64,000 bases of DNA, taken from assembly GCF_002901845.1 (NCBI RefSeq), contig NZ_PPQE01000025.1, positions 583,406 to 647,405 of the forward strand. Direction: 5' to 3'. Positions 50,653-59,284 of the stretch are shown here, piece by piece. The stretch is from Staphylococcus hominis subsp. hominis. Its GTDB lineage: Bacteria > Bacillota > Bacilli > Staphylococcales > Staphylococcaceae. The notes beneath the pieces are model-generated. The model made no database searches. It was not told the DNA's origin and saw only the letters and a list, made by a program, of their open reading frames with translations. The position numbers and the translations under genes were made by a program. How positions within the stretch are numbered: position 1 is the first letter of the stretch; every line of letters begins with the position of its first letter.

Positions 50653-51198
50653 ATGAATTCAAAGAAAAATTTAACAATAATTGTTTTTGCTGTCATTGTT
50701 ATTGGCGTATTAGCATTTCAATTTTTAAATCATACAGGGCCATTTAAAGACGATAGTCAACATTCTTCATCTAATTCAACACAGACAGAATTTAAAGGAA
50801 AAGAAAAAGTCCACGTTGATCGGGTTGTAGATGGAGATACATTTGTGGCTAAGAAATCAAATGGTGAGCAAATTAAGGTACGTTTAATTGGTGTTGATAC
50901 ACCAGAAACGGTTAAACCTAACACACCAGTTCAACCTTATGGAAAAGAAGCTTCTAATTACAGCAAACAACATTTAAATAATAAAGATGTGTATTTAGAA
51001 TATGATAAGGAAAAAGAAGACCGTTATGGTCGTACATTAGCCTATGTATGGTTAGATGAAAAAACAATGTATAACGAAGAATTAGTTAAAAAAGGATTAG
51101 CTCGTGAAAAATACTTTTCACCTAACGGTAAATATAGAAGTACATTTGAAAAAGATGAACAGCAAGCTAAAAAAGATAAAGTGAATCTTTGGAGTTAA
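50653..51198 (+). CDS. nuc: Thermonuclease (staphylococcal nuclease family)
   Basis: 181 residues. An N-terminal membrane anchor or uncleaved signal (residues 5-25, NLTIIVFAVIVIGVLAFQFL) and a Ser/Thr-rich linker precede the OB-fold nuclease. Calcium and catalytic residues are all visible: VVDGDTFV (D, D, T), VRLIGVDTPETV (R, E) and EKEDRYGRTLAYVW (R). This is the Nuc2-like, probably surface-anchored nuclease encoded next to the aspartokinase region, not the secreted Nuc1 type. TAGGAGG precedes ATG 50653. Confidence 0.93.
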   Translation: MNSKKNLTIIVFAVIVIGVLAFQFLNHTGPFKDDSQHSSSNSTQTEFKGKEKVHVDRVVDGDTFVAKKSNGEQIKVRLIGVDTPETVKPNTPVQPYGKEASNYSKQHLNNKDVYLEYDKEKEDRYGRTLAYVWLDEKTMYNEELVKKGLAREKYFSPNGKYRSTFEKDEQQAKKDKVNLWS

Positions 51199-51201
51199 AA
51201 A

Positions 51202-51246
51202 ATGAGTATGGGAGAACATTCGTCAAGAATGTTCTCCCATACTCAT
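51202..51246. terminator. Very strong hairpin between nuc and the convergent gene
   Basis: A perfect 20-bp stem, 51202-51221 (ATGAGTATGGGAGAACATTC) with 51227-51246, around a 5-base loop. There is no T-run, so it could stabilise 3' ends or act in both directions. Confidence 0.75.
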
Positions 51247-51249
51247 TGT

Positions 51250-52107
51250 TTAGTTATGAAAGTTTTCAACAATAGTATTAACTTGAGTTTCAGATAGAGG
51301 GTGTTTAGATAATTCAATAGCATTATTAATCACAGATTCTAAAGAAGATTTCGTGGATACTGTATCAATATATTTCTCTTTTTCGTCAGCACCTTCAATT
51401 ATATTAACACTACCATCACTAAAATAAATGACCCCAATACTTTGAACTTTATGATTAAAATATTTTTCAATGCCATCTTTTAAGATTTTTGCATTAATAG
51501 CAGCTTGTTCATAAGGATCATGTTGATAAAATTCATAGATGACTCGATTGTTTTGAATTTTTTCAACAAAAGTATATATTTCATTACGATTTGAATCAAA
51601 TTGACTATGATATTGCTTACTAATATAATGACCTACAATTTGTTCTACACTTTGATCATTACCCTCTAAGTGATCAGAAGTAGGTAAATCAAAATGATAA
51701 AATGTTTTTTGTTTCCAACTTTTAACGTCAATATTAATAAGACCTACGTCAGATACAACTATATAGTCAAAGGTTCTTGCATACTCAAACAGTGGATGTT
51801 TAGTAGCTAAATTACTAGTCGTAATGATATTATAATATTTTAATTTTCTTGAAGCTTTAAAACGGTCTAAGATATCTTGTAATTCACGTTTAGCATTACG
51901 TTTTGAATGAGGACTAATCTCGTTATTAGAACTTAATATTTTATTTTTAAGTTCTAAATTTTCTTTACTGAGTAAAGAATTTTTAGAGACCATTTGATTT
52001 TTAGCGTAAACTTCAGTATCTATTCTATCTTGCATGTATCTTTGATTAAGTATAAATGCAAGTATAAGAATAACAATAATAATAATCAGAATAATCGTAT
52101 GTGTCAT
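51250..52107 (-). CDS. Membrane-anchored protein with a NERD-like domain
   Basis: 285 residues. Residues 4-21 form one strongly hydrophobic helix (IILIIIIVILILAFIL), followed by a coiled-coil stretch (30-90). Residues 114-131 read DYIVVSDVGLINIDVKSW, which fits the NERD (nuclease-related) pattern of an aspartate, a glycine turn and a (D/E)xK pair; D127 replaces the usual glutamate. The rest is unassigned. AGGAGGTG precedes ATG 52107. It faces nuc across a strong hairpin. I infer a DNA- or RNA-related membrane protein, but activity is not shown. Confidence 0.75.
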   Translation of the reverse strand: MTHTIILIIIIVILILAFILNQRYMQDRIDTEVYAKNQMVSKNSLLSKENLELKNKILSSNNEISPHSKRNAKRELQDILDRFKASRKLKYYNIITTSNLATKHPLFEYARTFDYIVVSDVGLINIDVKSWKQKTFYHFDLPTSDHLEGNDQSVEQIVGHYISKQYHSQFDSNRNEIYTFVEKIQNNRVIYEFYQHDPYEQAAINAKILKDGIEKYFNHKVQSIGVIYFSDGSVNIIEGADEKEKYIDTVSTKSSLESVINNAIELSKHPLSETQVNTIVENFHN

Positions 52108-52357
52108 ATGTTCACCTCCTGTTTAATATTTGTAAATTAGAAGATTAATGATTAAATTAATTTTCTATAGAAATCAATAATTAATTATAAACAAAATATA
52201 TTTAATGTTCAATAAACAAAAAATGATAATTTAAGTTGAAAAAGAACATAATAGCAGGATATAATTTATTCATTATTATAAATATAAAATTGTGTAAAAT
52301 TATATCTTATAACCTAAAGAAGAGTTAAAAGAATTACAAATTTTTCACAAATTAAAA
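52108..52357. other. Divergent AT-rich intergenic region
   Basis: The 317 bases between the NERD-like gene and the next ORF hold no further gene. The right end carries a promoter and cre site (next entry); the left 250 bases show only A/T-rich sequence with no hairpin I would defend. Confidence 0.6.
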
Positions 52358-52407
52358 TTGAAAATATAAAATTGTGTCTGTATAATTAACTTATGAAAGC
52401 GTTTCCT
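52358..52407 (+). promoter_or_regulatory. Promoter with consensus-matching cre site
   Basis: TTGAAA (52358-52363), 17-base spacer, TATAAT (52381-52386). Bases 52394-52407, TGAAAGCGTTTCCT, match every position of the CcpA consensus TGWAARCGYTWNCW and begin at the expected transcription start. Strong carbon catabolite repression is predicted. Confidence 0.85.
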
Positions 52408-52424
52408 TTAAGGAGGACAGTTGT

Positions 52425-53006
52425 ATGTCTCATCACCAAAATCATGTAGAAGAACTAGTTGGAATATTAAAAAATCAATGCCGTACAGCGTTCAAATTTC
52501 ACGGTGAAGTTGCTATTCAACTATTTTTAAATGAACTTTTTGAATTACCTTCGAAAGTCGATATTTGTGTAGAAAGAAAACGAATAGTAGAGGTTTTAAA
52601 AGTTATTCCTTCAAGTTATACATTTAAATATTATGATATGTCCAATCATAACATGGATAAAAATAATTTAGATATTCCATCTATTTCTCAAATAAACGTT
52701 GTTAATAATGATAAAGTTATTTTAAGTATTTTTATTTATGATGTTATAAATGAGGAATGGATATTTAGACTAAACACTAATATCCGACTACCTAAAAATA
52801 GTATTTATTTTCATTCATTAACTTGGGATGTCGATTATATTAAACCTGAAATCGTATTAATGTATGATTTATTAGATTATCAACAAAATAATTTAGAAGC
52901 CAATTATAAGTCAGTTTTAGATGCTCTAAGCTATTATCAATTTGTGATTTTAAAAATGGTAGTGGGAGAGCATAAAATTGAAAAAGCACTTACACTAAAA
53001 GTTTAA
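52425..53006 (+). CDS. Uncharacterised protein, possibly nucleotidyltransferase-like, under cre control
   Basis: 193 residues, no membrane segment or signal. Residues 26-50 (HGEVAIQLFLNELFELPSKV and DICVE) resemble the helix and metal-binding strand of MNT/AbiEii-type nucleotidyltransferases, and WDVDYIKPEIVLMYDLLDYQ with the following helix resembles their C-terminal part, but the usual GS(x)DxD is absent. So the fold is a suggestion and activity doubtful. AAGGAGGAC precedes ATG 52425. A consensus promoter and cre lie just upstream and a terminator just downstream, so it is a single, sugar-repressed gene. Confidence 0.75.
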   Translation: MSHHQNHVEELVGILKNQCRTAFKFHGEVAIQLFLNELFELPSKVDICVERKRIVEVLKVIPSSYTFKYYDMSNHNMDKNNLDIPSISQINVVNNDKVILSIFIYDVINEEWIFRLNTNIRLPKNSIYFHSLTWDVDYIKPEIVLMYDLLDYQQNNLEANYKSVLDALSYYQFVILKMVVGEHKIEKALTLKV

Positions 53007-53009
53007 TAT

Positions 53010-53045
53010 AAAAAATCTGAGACAAATAGATGTCTCAGATTTTTT
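53010..53045. terminator. Bidirectional terminator between the cre-controlled gene and aspartokinase
   Basis: AAAAAATCTGAGACA pairs perfectly with TGTCTCAGATTTTTT around AATAGA. Confidence 0.92.
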
Positions 53046-53055
53046 TATGTAATTG

Positions 53056-54435
53056 TTATTTAGGACATAAATTTTTTAAGCATACACCATGATAGCAATA
53101 CTCATAAGTTGATAACACAGCTTTATCTGCATTTTCTCTTGAAATACCAAACATCATAGAAATTTCAGAAGCACCCTGATTAATCATTTTTAGGTTGATA
53201 TTGGATTCTGCTAGAGCATGTGTGATTGTGTTAGCAGTCCCGACAGATTGAGTCATTCCTTCACCGACAATCATTAAGATGGCAAGGTCATGATCAATGC
53301 TTAATTCATCAATATCACATTTTTTTCTAATCGCACTCAATACTTCATTCTCTTTGTCTTTAATTTGATTAGAACGCATAATAATACTAATATTATCAAT
53401 ACCTGATGGCATATGATCGAAAGAGATATGATAGTCTTCTAATATTTCTAAAATTCTTCTTGTAAAACCAATTTGTCTATTCATTAAGTATTTTTTAATA
53501 TTTATAACTGTGAAATCTTTATCGCAACTAATGCCAATAATTTGATTTTTATCTGTGACTTCACGATCATGGCGAATAAAGGTTCCTTTGTCCTCTGGAT
53601 GATTTGTGTTTTTAATGACTACGGGTATTCTATGTTTATATAAAGGCTGTAATGCTTCATCGTGAAAAACACTAAAGCCGGCATATGATAACTCACGCAT
53701 TTCTCTATATGTAATTTCTTCAATAAGTTCAGGATGTTCAATTACATTTGGATTTGCCTTAAAAATACCAGATACATCTGTAAAATTCTCATATAATGAT
53801 GCTTTAATACCACGTGCTATGATTGCACCTGTGATATCTGAACCGCCTCTCGGAAATGTAACAACATAGTTATGTTTAGAAACACCAAAGAAACCTGGGA
53901 TAATAATTTTTCCTTCAATTTCTCTTAATTTATAAATTTTATCATAAGCGTCTTCTAAAATTTGTGCTTGTTGTGGTAAGTCAGTTACTAAGATACCAGC
54001 ATCTTTTGGTGAGAGATATGTTGTTTTAATGCCTTGAGAATCGTTGTATTTAGCGATAAGTTGAGCATTAAAATTCTCACCACATGATAACAATGCATCG
54101 TATAAACGATCATGCTTATCGTTTAATTGTTTAATGATTGTTTCAAGTGTTTCATCTATTGTTTCTAAGAGTGTAGACTCCATATTTAATTCTTCTAAAA
54201 TATCTGCATAACGTTGAATAATCTCTCTTTTTTTATCTTGATAATCCAAATGATTGATTACTTTTTCATATAGACGAATAAGTAAGTCAGTTGTTTTAAC
54301 GTCATTCTTATGTCTTTTACCAGGTGCAGATACAATAATAATTTTTCTGTCTGGGTCATCATTGACGATATTTAGGACTTTTTTAATTTGTGTTGCATTT
54401 GAAACAGAACTTCCACCAAACTTAGCAACTTTCAT
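53056..54435 (-). CDS. Aspartate kinase
   Basis: 459 residues; first step of the aspartate family pathway. The start is ATG 54435 (MKVAKFGGSSVSNATQIKKV); the TTG at 54447 directly touches the AAAGG site, so it is not used. Kinase motifs: KFGGSS, GENFNAQL, FPRGGSDITGAII and YENFTDVSGIF. The C-terminal half has paired ACT domains (VINIKKYLMNRQIGFTRRIL; MIVGEGMTQSVGTANTITHA), the site of feedback inhibition. Encoded divergently from hom-thrCB, so it probably feeds threonine and methionine synthesis. Staphylococci also have a lysine-linked aspartokinase elsewhere. A CodY-like site lies just upstream. Confidence 0.94.
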   Translation of the reverse strand: MKVAKFGGSSVSNATQIKKVLNIVNDDPDRKIIIVSAPGKRHKNDVKTTDLLIRLYEKVINHLDYQDKKREIIQRYADILEELNMESTLLETIDETLETIIKQLNDKHDRLYDALLSCGENFNAQLIAKYNDSQGIKTTYLSPKDAGILVTDLPQQAQILEDAYDKIYKLREIEGKIIIPGFFGVSKHNYVVTFPRGGSDITGAIIARGIKASLYENFTDVSGIFKANPNVIEHPELIEEITYREMRELSYAGFSVFHDEALQPLYKHRIPVVIKNTNHPEDKGTFIRHDREVTDKNQIIGISCDKDFTVINIKKYLMNRQIGFTRRILEILEDYHISFDHMPSGIDNISIIMRSNQIKDKENEVLSAIRKKCDIDELSIDHDLAILMIVGEGMTQSVGTANTITHALAESNINLKMINQGASEISMMFGISRENADKAVLSTYEYCYHGVCLKNLCPK

Positions 54436-54455
54436 AAAATTTACCAACCTTTCTA

Positions 54456-54470
54456 AAAAATCAGAAAATT
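54456..54470 (-). promoter_or_regulatory. CodY-like motif upstream of aspartokinase
   Basis: Read toward the gene: AATTTTCTGATTTTT, 12 of 15 matches to the CodY consensus AATTTTCWGAAAATT with a perfect left half. The same 15-mer occurs at 60833-60847 before the amino-acid permease. Confidence 0.5.
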
Positions 54471-54634
54471 CTATTTAATTTCCTGATACTACATGATAAT
54501 ATATATCTACATATTCACTTTTTCTTTTAAAAGTCCTATTCAACTAATTTGATTTAATAGTATAATAAATTTAAGTGTTTTTCAATAAAACAATTGTACT
54601 TCTCAATAATACAAATGGGAGGAAGATAAAAATT

Positions 54635-55912
54635 ATGAAGGAATTAAACGTCGCATTACTGGGGTTAGGAACAGTAGGCTCAGGTGTAGTAAAAATTATT
54701 GAAGAAAATCGACAACAAATTAAAGATACTCTAAATAAAGATATTGTTATTAAACATATTTTAGTAAGAGATACCACTAAAAAAAGACCTATTAATATTA
54801 GTCAATATCATTTAACAGAAGACATTAATGAAATTTTAAACGATGAAGATATAGATATCGTTATAGAAGTAATGGGAGGAATTGAACCAACTGTTGATTG
54901 GTTAAGAGAATCTTTAAAAAGAAAAAAACATGTCATTACAGCAAATAAAGATCTACTTGCTGTGCATTTAGAATTACTAGAGAACCTAGCAGAACAACAA
55001 GGAGTAGCCTTAAAATTTGAAGCAAGTGTTGCAGGTGGTATTCCCATTGTTAACGCGATTAATAATGGGTTAAATGCTAATAATATCTCTAAATTTATGG
55101 GGATTTTAAATGGTACGTCAAATTTTATTCTTTCAAAAATGACAAGAGAACAAACTTCATTTGAAGATGCACTTGCTGAAGCACAAAGATTAGGATTTGC
55201 TGAAGCAGATCCTACTGATGATGTGGAAGGTATTGATGCAGCTAGAAAAGTAGTGATTACTTCTTATTTATCATTTAACCAAGTAATTAAGTTAAATGAT
55301 GTGAAAGTAAAAGGTATCAGTAAAACAACGTTATCTGATATTAATGTAGCAGACAAATTAGGTTATAAGATTAAATTAATTGGTAAAAGTACATATCATC
55401 ATAGCGAAGTTAATGCATCCGTTGAACCAACCTTAATACATAAATCACATCAGCTTGCAGCAGTAGAAAATGAATACAATGCAATTTATGTTATTGGAGA
55501 TGCTGTAGGGGATACTATGTTTTATGGTAAAGGGGCAGGTAGCTTAGCTACTGGTAGTGCAGTAGTGAGTGATTTATTAAATGTAGCACTCTTCTTTGAG
55601 TCAAATTTACATACACTTCCACCTCATTTCGAATTAAAAACAAATAAAACTCGAGAATTAATGGATAATGGTGACGCAATTGCTATTGGAGAAAAATTAA
55701 ATTACTATGTTGTCATTCATAGTAATGAATCAATTGATAAACTTAAAGATCAACTTAAATCAGATTTACCATTCCATAAATCACTTCAAATAGAACAACG
55801 TGATTCTAGTTCTTATGGCGTTGTGATTATCGGATTAGACCAATCACCTGAATCACTACTTAGTAAAGCAAATTACAACATTGAAAAAATTTATCCAGTT
55901 GAAGGAGTTTAA
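54635..55912 (+). CDS. hom: Homoserine dehydrogenase
   Basis: 425 residues. Reduces aspartate semialdehyde to homoserine. ATG 54635 follows GGGAGGA; the in-frame upstream ATG at 54575 lacks a site. N-terminal Rossmann motif [15 protein letters not shown], central catalytic region [26 protein letters not shown], and the lysine-bearing block [22 protein letters not shown]-terminal ACT domain ([17 protein letters not shown]) allows threonine feedback. First gene of hom-thrC-thrB, 5 bases from thrC. Confidence 0.96.
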   Translation: MKELNVALLGLGTVGSGVVKIIEENRQQIKDTLNKDIVIKHILVRDTTKKRPINISQYHLTEDINEILNDEDIDIVIEVMGGIEPTVDWLRESLKRKKHVITANKDLLAVHLELLENLAEQQGVALKFEASVAGGIPIVNAINNGLNANNISKFMGILNGTSNFILSKMTREQTSFEDALAEAQRLGFAEADPTDDVEGIDAARKVVITSYLSFNQVIKLNDVKVKGISKTTLSDINVADKLGYKIKLIGKSTYHHSEVNASVEPTLIHKSHQLAAVENEYNAIYVIGDAVGDTMFYGKGAGSLATGSAVVSDLLNVALFFESNLHTLPPHFELKTNKTRELMDNGDAIAIGEKLNYYVVIHSNESIDKLKDQLKSDLPFHKSLQIEQRDSSSYGVVIIGLDQSPESLLSKANYNIEKIYPVEGV

Positions 55913-55917
55913 TAATT

Positions 55918-56979
55918 ATGAAAAGATGGCAAGGTTTAGTAGAAGAATTTAAAGATTATTTACCGGTTAATGAAGATACACCTAAACTTACTTTAAATGA
56001 AGGACATACACCACTGATTCACTGTGCTAATATATCAGAAATGCTAGATATTGATTTATATGTTAAATATGAGGGTGCTAATCCAACCGGTTCTTTTAAA
56101 GATAGAGGAATGGTAATGGCTGTAACAAAAGCGAAAGAACAAGGTAAAAAAGTAGTGATTTGTGCTTCAACAGGAAACACTTCTGCCTCAGCAGCAGCTT
56201 ATGCTACACGTGCAGGTTTAAAAGCAATTGTAGTGATTCCCGAAGGAAAGATTGCTTTAGGTAAACTTTCGCAAGCGGTCATGTATGGTGCAGAAATTGT
56301 CTCAATTGAAGGTAACTTCGATGAAGCATTAGAAATCGTTAAAGAGATTGCACAAAATGATGATGATATTGAATTAGTAAATTCTGTTAATCCATTTAGA
56401 ATAGAAGGACAAAAAACAGGTGCATTTGAAATTGTGGAGCAATTAGAAGAAGCTCCAGACGTTCTAGCAATCCCAGTAGGCAACGCAGGAAATATTACTG
56501 CTTATTGGAAAGGCTTTAAAGAGTATCATGAGAAAAAAGGAAGTCAACTTCCTCAATTATTTGGTTTCCAAGCAGAAGGAGCCTCACCAATTGTTCAAAA
56601 TAAAGTCATTAAAAATCCTGAAACAATCGCTACAGCAATCCGTATCGGTAATCCAGCAAGTTGGAAAAAAGCGACTGTTGCGTTAGAAGAATCAAATGGC
56701 CTCATTGATAGTGTGACTGATGATGAAATTTTAGAAGCGTATCAATTAATGACATCTAAAGAAGGTGTATTTAGTGAACCAGCAAGTAATGCTTCAATTG
56801 CTGGTTTAATCAAATTACAACGTGCAGGAAAATTGTCGAAAGGTAAAAAAGTAGTAGCAATATTAACTGGTAATGGACTAAAAGATCCAGACACTGCTAT
56901 CTCAGTTTTAGATAATCCAATTCAACCGCTTCCAAACAATAAAGAAAGTATTATCAATTATATTAAAGGAACACTTTAA
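55918..56979 (+). CDS. thrC: Threonine synthase
   Basis: 353-residue fold-type II PLP enzyme that converts O-phosphohomoserine to threonine. The PLP lysine is in [16 protein letters not shown]; then [33 protein letters not shown] and [12 protein letters not shown], ending in [19 protein letters not shown] precedes ATG 55918. All key residues are intact, but its substrate is made by ThrB, whose gene is interrupted just downstream. Confidence 0.96.
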   Translation: MKRWQGLVEEFKDYLPVNEDTPKLTLNEGHTPLIHCANISEMLDIDLYVKYEGANPTGSFKDRGMVMAVTKAKEQGKKVVICASTGNTSASAAAYATRAGLKAIVVIPEGKIALGKLSQAVMYGAEIVSIEGNFDEALEIVKEIAQNDDDIELVNSVNPFRIEGQKTGAFEIVEQLEEAPDVLAIPVGNAGNITAYWKGFKEYHEKKGSQLPQLFGFQAEGASPIVQNKVIKNPETIATAIRIGNPASWKKATVALEESNGLIDSVTDDEILEAYQLMTSKEGVFSEPASNASIAGLIKLQRAGKLSKGKKVVAILTGNGLKDPDTAISVLDNPIQPLPNNKESIINYIKGTL

Positions 56980-56980
56980 T

Positions 56981-57898
56981 ATGAAGCCATCACTTCACCT
57001 GAAAATACCTGCATCAACTGCTAACTTAGGAGTAGGATTTGATTCTATTGGTATGGCAATTAATAAATATTTATACCTATATGTTGAGGAAGCGGAAGGA
57101 AGTAACTGGGAATTTAGATATTTAAACGAAGAGTTAGAATCATTACCGAAAGATAAAAGTAATTATATCTATACAGTTGCACAACAAGTAGCTGAAAAAT
57201 ATAATGTGACTTTACCTAATTTAAAAGTGTCGATGAGAAGTGAAATTCCATTAGCAAGAGGGTGAGGATCATCCGCATCCGCTTTAGTTGGAGCATTATA
57301 TATCGCTAACTACTTCGGTAATATCCAATTATCTAAGTATGAATTACTACAACTAGCTACTGACATAGAAGGACATCCTGATAATGTAGCACCTACAATT
57401 TATGGTGGATTACTCGCAGGATATTATAATCCTGAAACCAAAGAAACAAATGTGGCACATATTGATATACCTGATGTAGATGTGATTCTTACTATCCCAA
57501 CATATGAACTCAAAACAAAAGACTCACGTAGGGTACTTCCAGATAAGTATTCACATGAGAAAGCAGTTCAAAATAGTGCGATTAGCAATACAATGATTTG
57601 TGCATTAATTCAACATAATTATGACCTTGCTGGAAAAATGATGACACAAGATGGTTTTCATGAACCTTATCGTCAACACTTGATTCTTGAATTTGAAAAA
57701 GTAAAAGTACTATCTCAAAAATATGATGCTTATGCTACAGTGATTAGTGGAGCAGGTCCAACGATATTAACATTGAGTCGTAAAGAAAAAAGTGGAGCAC
57801 TTGTGAGAACATTAAAATCAGAAATAACAACTTGCGATTCTGAACTTGCAACAATTAATAATGTAGGTGTTATTGAAGAAGTTGTGTATCCTTCATAA
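56981..57898 (+). pseudogene. thrB: Homoserine kinase gene interrupted by an in-frame TGA
   Basis: The frame runs ATG 56981 to TAA/TAA-end at 57898, about 305 codons, the normal family length, but codon 95 (57263-57265) is TGA. It falls in the GHMP-kinase ATP loop, which should read PLARGLGSSASA and here reads PLARG-stop-GSSASA. A single T-to-G change of a leucine TTA would explain it. Sequence before ([20 protein letters not shown]) and after ([28 protein letters not shown]) is fully conserved in one frame, so the lesion is recent, or a sequencing error. The 94-residue fragment cannot bind ATP, and no ribosome site restarts downstream. Predicted effect: no O-phosphohomoserine, hence threonine auxotrophy. 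Confidence 0.92.
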
Positions 57899-57948
57899 AA
57901 TTATTGTAAAATAGATAAGAGCAAAAATGAAAGGAGAGCAACTAAGAA

Positions 57949-58752
57949 ATGAGTAACTATAAAATGATTGTTATGGATATGGATGACACTTTAATAACAA
58001 GTGATAATGTAGTTAGTCCTGAAACCAAAGATTATTTAATTCAACTACAAGAAGAAGGATATAAGATTGTTTTAGCCTCTGGAAGACCAACTGAGGGAAT
58101 GATTCCAGTAGCTAAAGAATTAAAGTTAGATCATTACCAAAGCTATATCATTAGTTATAATGGTGGTAAAACAATTAATGCTAAAACAGAAGAAATTGAA
58201 GTAAGTAAAAGTGTAACTAAAGATCATTTTGATAAAATTACAGATTATTGTCGCGAAAAAGGCTTTTTAACATTAACGTATCAAGACGGACAAATTATCT
58301 TTGATACAGAACATGAATATCGTAAAATTGAATCAGAATTAACTGGTCTACCTATGAAACAAGTGGATGATATTAAAGCGTATATTCAGTCTGATGTACC
58401 TAAAGCAATGGGCGTTGATTATGAAGAAAATATTTCAAAAGCACGTAACGAATTAAATGGAACATTTAATTCTGATATTGATGTGACGACGAGCAAACCT
58501 TTCTTCCTGGAATTCATGGCTAAAGATGTTTCTAAAGGTAATGCAATTAAAGCTTTATGTGAAAAGTTAAATATTTCATTATCAGAAGTGATTTGTTTTG
58601 GAGATAGCCTCAATGACCAATCAATGTTTGAAGTTGTAGGATATGCTGTAGCAATGGGAAATGCGAGTGAAGAATTAAAAAAGATTGCAGATAAAGTTAC
58701 ATTAGATAATGATTCTAATGGTATACCAGCAGCACTTAAAGAATTGCTATAA
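57949..58752 (+). CDS. HAD-superfamily Cof-type phosphatase
   Basis: 267 residues with the four HAD motifs: MDMDDTLITSDN (nucleophile D), VLASGRPTEG (T/S), a lysine in the SKGNAIKALCEKL block, and GDSLNDQSMFEVVGYAVAMG (acid pair). The C2B cap domain lies between residues 85 and 190. Cof proteins dephosphorylate sugar phosphates, FMN precursors or PLP-like compounds; the substrate cannot be read from sequence. AAAGGAG precedes ATG. It follows thrB by 50 bases and could be the last gene of the threonine transcript. Confidence 0.92.
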   Translation: MSNYKMIVMDMDDTLITSDNVVSPETKDYLIQLQEEGYKIVLASGRPTEGMIPVAKELKLDHYQSYIISYNGGKTINAKTEEIEVSKSVTKDHFDKITDYCREKGFLTLTYQDGQIIFDTEHEYRKIESELTGLPMKQVDDIKAYIQSDVPKAMGVDYEENISKARNELNGTFNSDIDVTTSKPFFLEFMAKDVSKGNAIKALCEKLNISLSEVICFGDSLNDQSMFEVVGYAVAMGNASEELKKIADKVTLDNDSNGIPAALKELL

Positions 58753-58768
58753 AACATTTATATAAATT

Positions 58769-58818
58769 AAAAGGAAGCGGAATGAATTCGTATTGAATCA
58801 AGTTTCGCTTCCTTTTTT
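58769..58818. terminator. Terminator between the HAD phosphatase and the convergent small gene
   Basis: AAAAGGAAGCG pairs with CGCTTCCTTTT, followed by more T. The 26-base loop is long but the stem is perfect. Confidence 0.82.
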
Positions 58819-58833
58819 TATTATCATAACTAG

Positions 58834-59148
58834 TTATTTAGCAGTGTGTGTCCAATCACGTTTACCTTTATTTCTTTTTACATGAGCATATACTTGATCA
58901 GCTGCATAATCTAAATTTGTATATACTGTTACTGTATATGCAGATTGGTTATCGCGAAATGGCTCATCTTGAAATACATCTTTTAAATGTGTAAATAAGT
59001 TTTCCATTTGATCATGAGTTAGACTAGGATACTCACGCAATGTGCGTTTCAGTAATTGTCCATTTCTTTCTTCTAAAGATTGTACGACAATAACAAAACG
59101 TTCATCGCTCTTTATTACGTCATCAAATAAATTTGTTTGACCTACCAT
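58834..59148 (-). CDS. Conserved-looking hypothetical protein, 104 residues
   Basis: I do not recognise a named family. The protein is soluble and charged, with an alternating pattern (RFVIVVQSLEERNGQLLKRT; SLTHDQMENLFTHLKDVF; SAYTVTVYTNLDYAADQVYA), suggesting alpha/beta folding. The start ATG at 59148 has AGAGGTG 7 bases before it. It lies between the HAD phosphatase and the permease, the same place as a hypothetical gene in S. aureus as I recall. Confidence 0.78.
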   Translation of the reverse strand: MVGQTNLFDDVIKSDERFVIVVQSLEERNGQLLKRTLREYPSLTHDQMENLFTHLKDVFQDEPFRDNQSAYTVTVYTNLDYAADQVYAHVKRNKGKRDWTHTAK

Positions 59149-59233
59149 ACTCAGTCACCTCTAAGTCGTTATCGTTATACTCATTATACAAAATAAACGA
59201 CTATTAGAAAATATACATATTGTGTTTAGTAAT

Positions 59234-59270
59234 AAAAAAAGGAGTAGAATTGTATTTAATTCTACTCCTA
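59234..59270 (-). terminator. Terminator of the amino-acid permease gene
   Basis: GGAGTAGAATT (59241-59251) pairs with AATTCTACTCC (59258-59268); the A-run at 59234-59240 is the T-run on the minus strand. Confidence 0.85.
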
Positions 59271-59284
59271 AATAAACGATGATA

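Noticed and set aside
54475-54634. A threonine T-box or other riboswitch before hom
   Set aside because: No T-box sequence, specifier-loop arrangement or terminator hairpin is visible in the 160-base leader.
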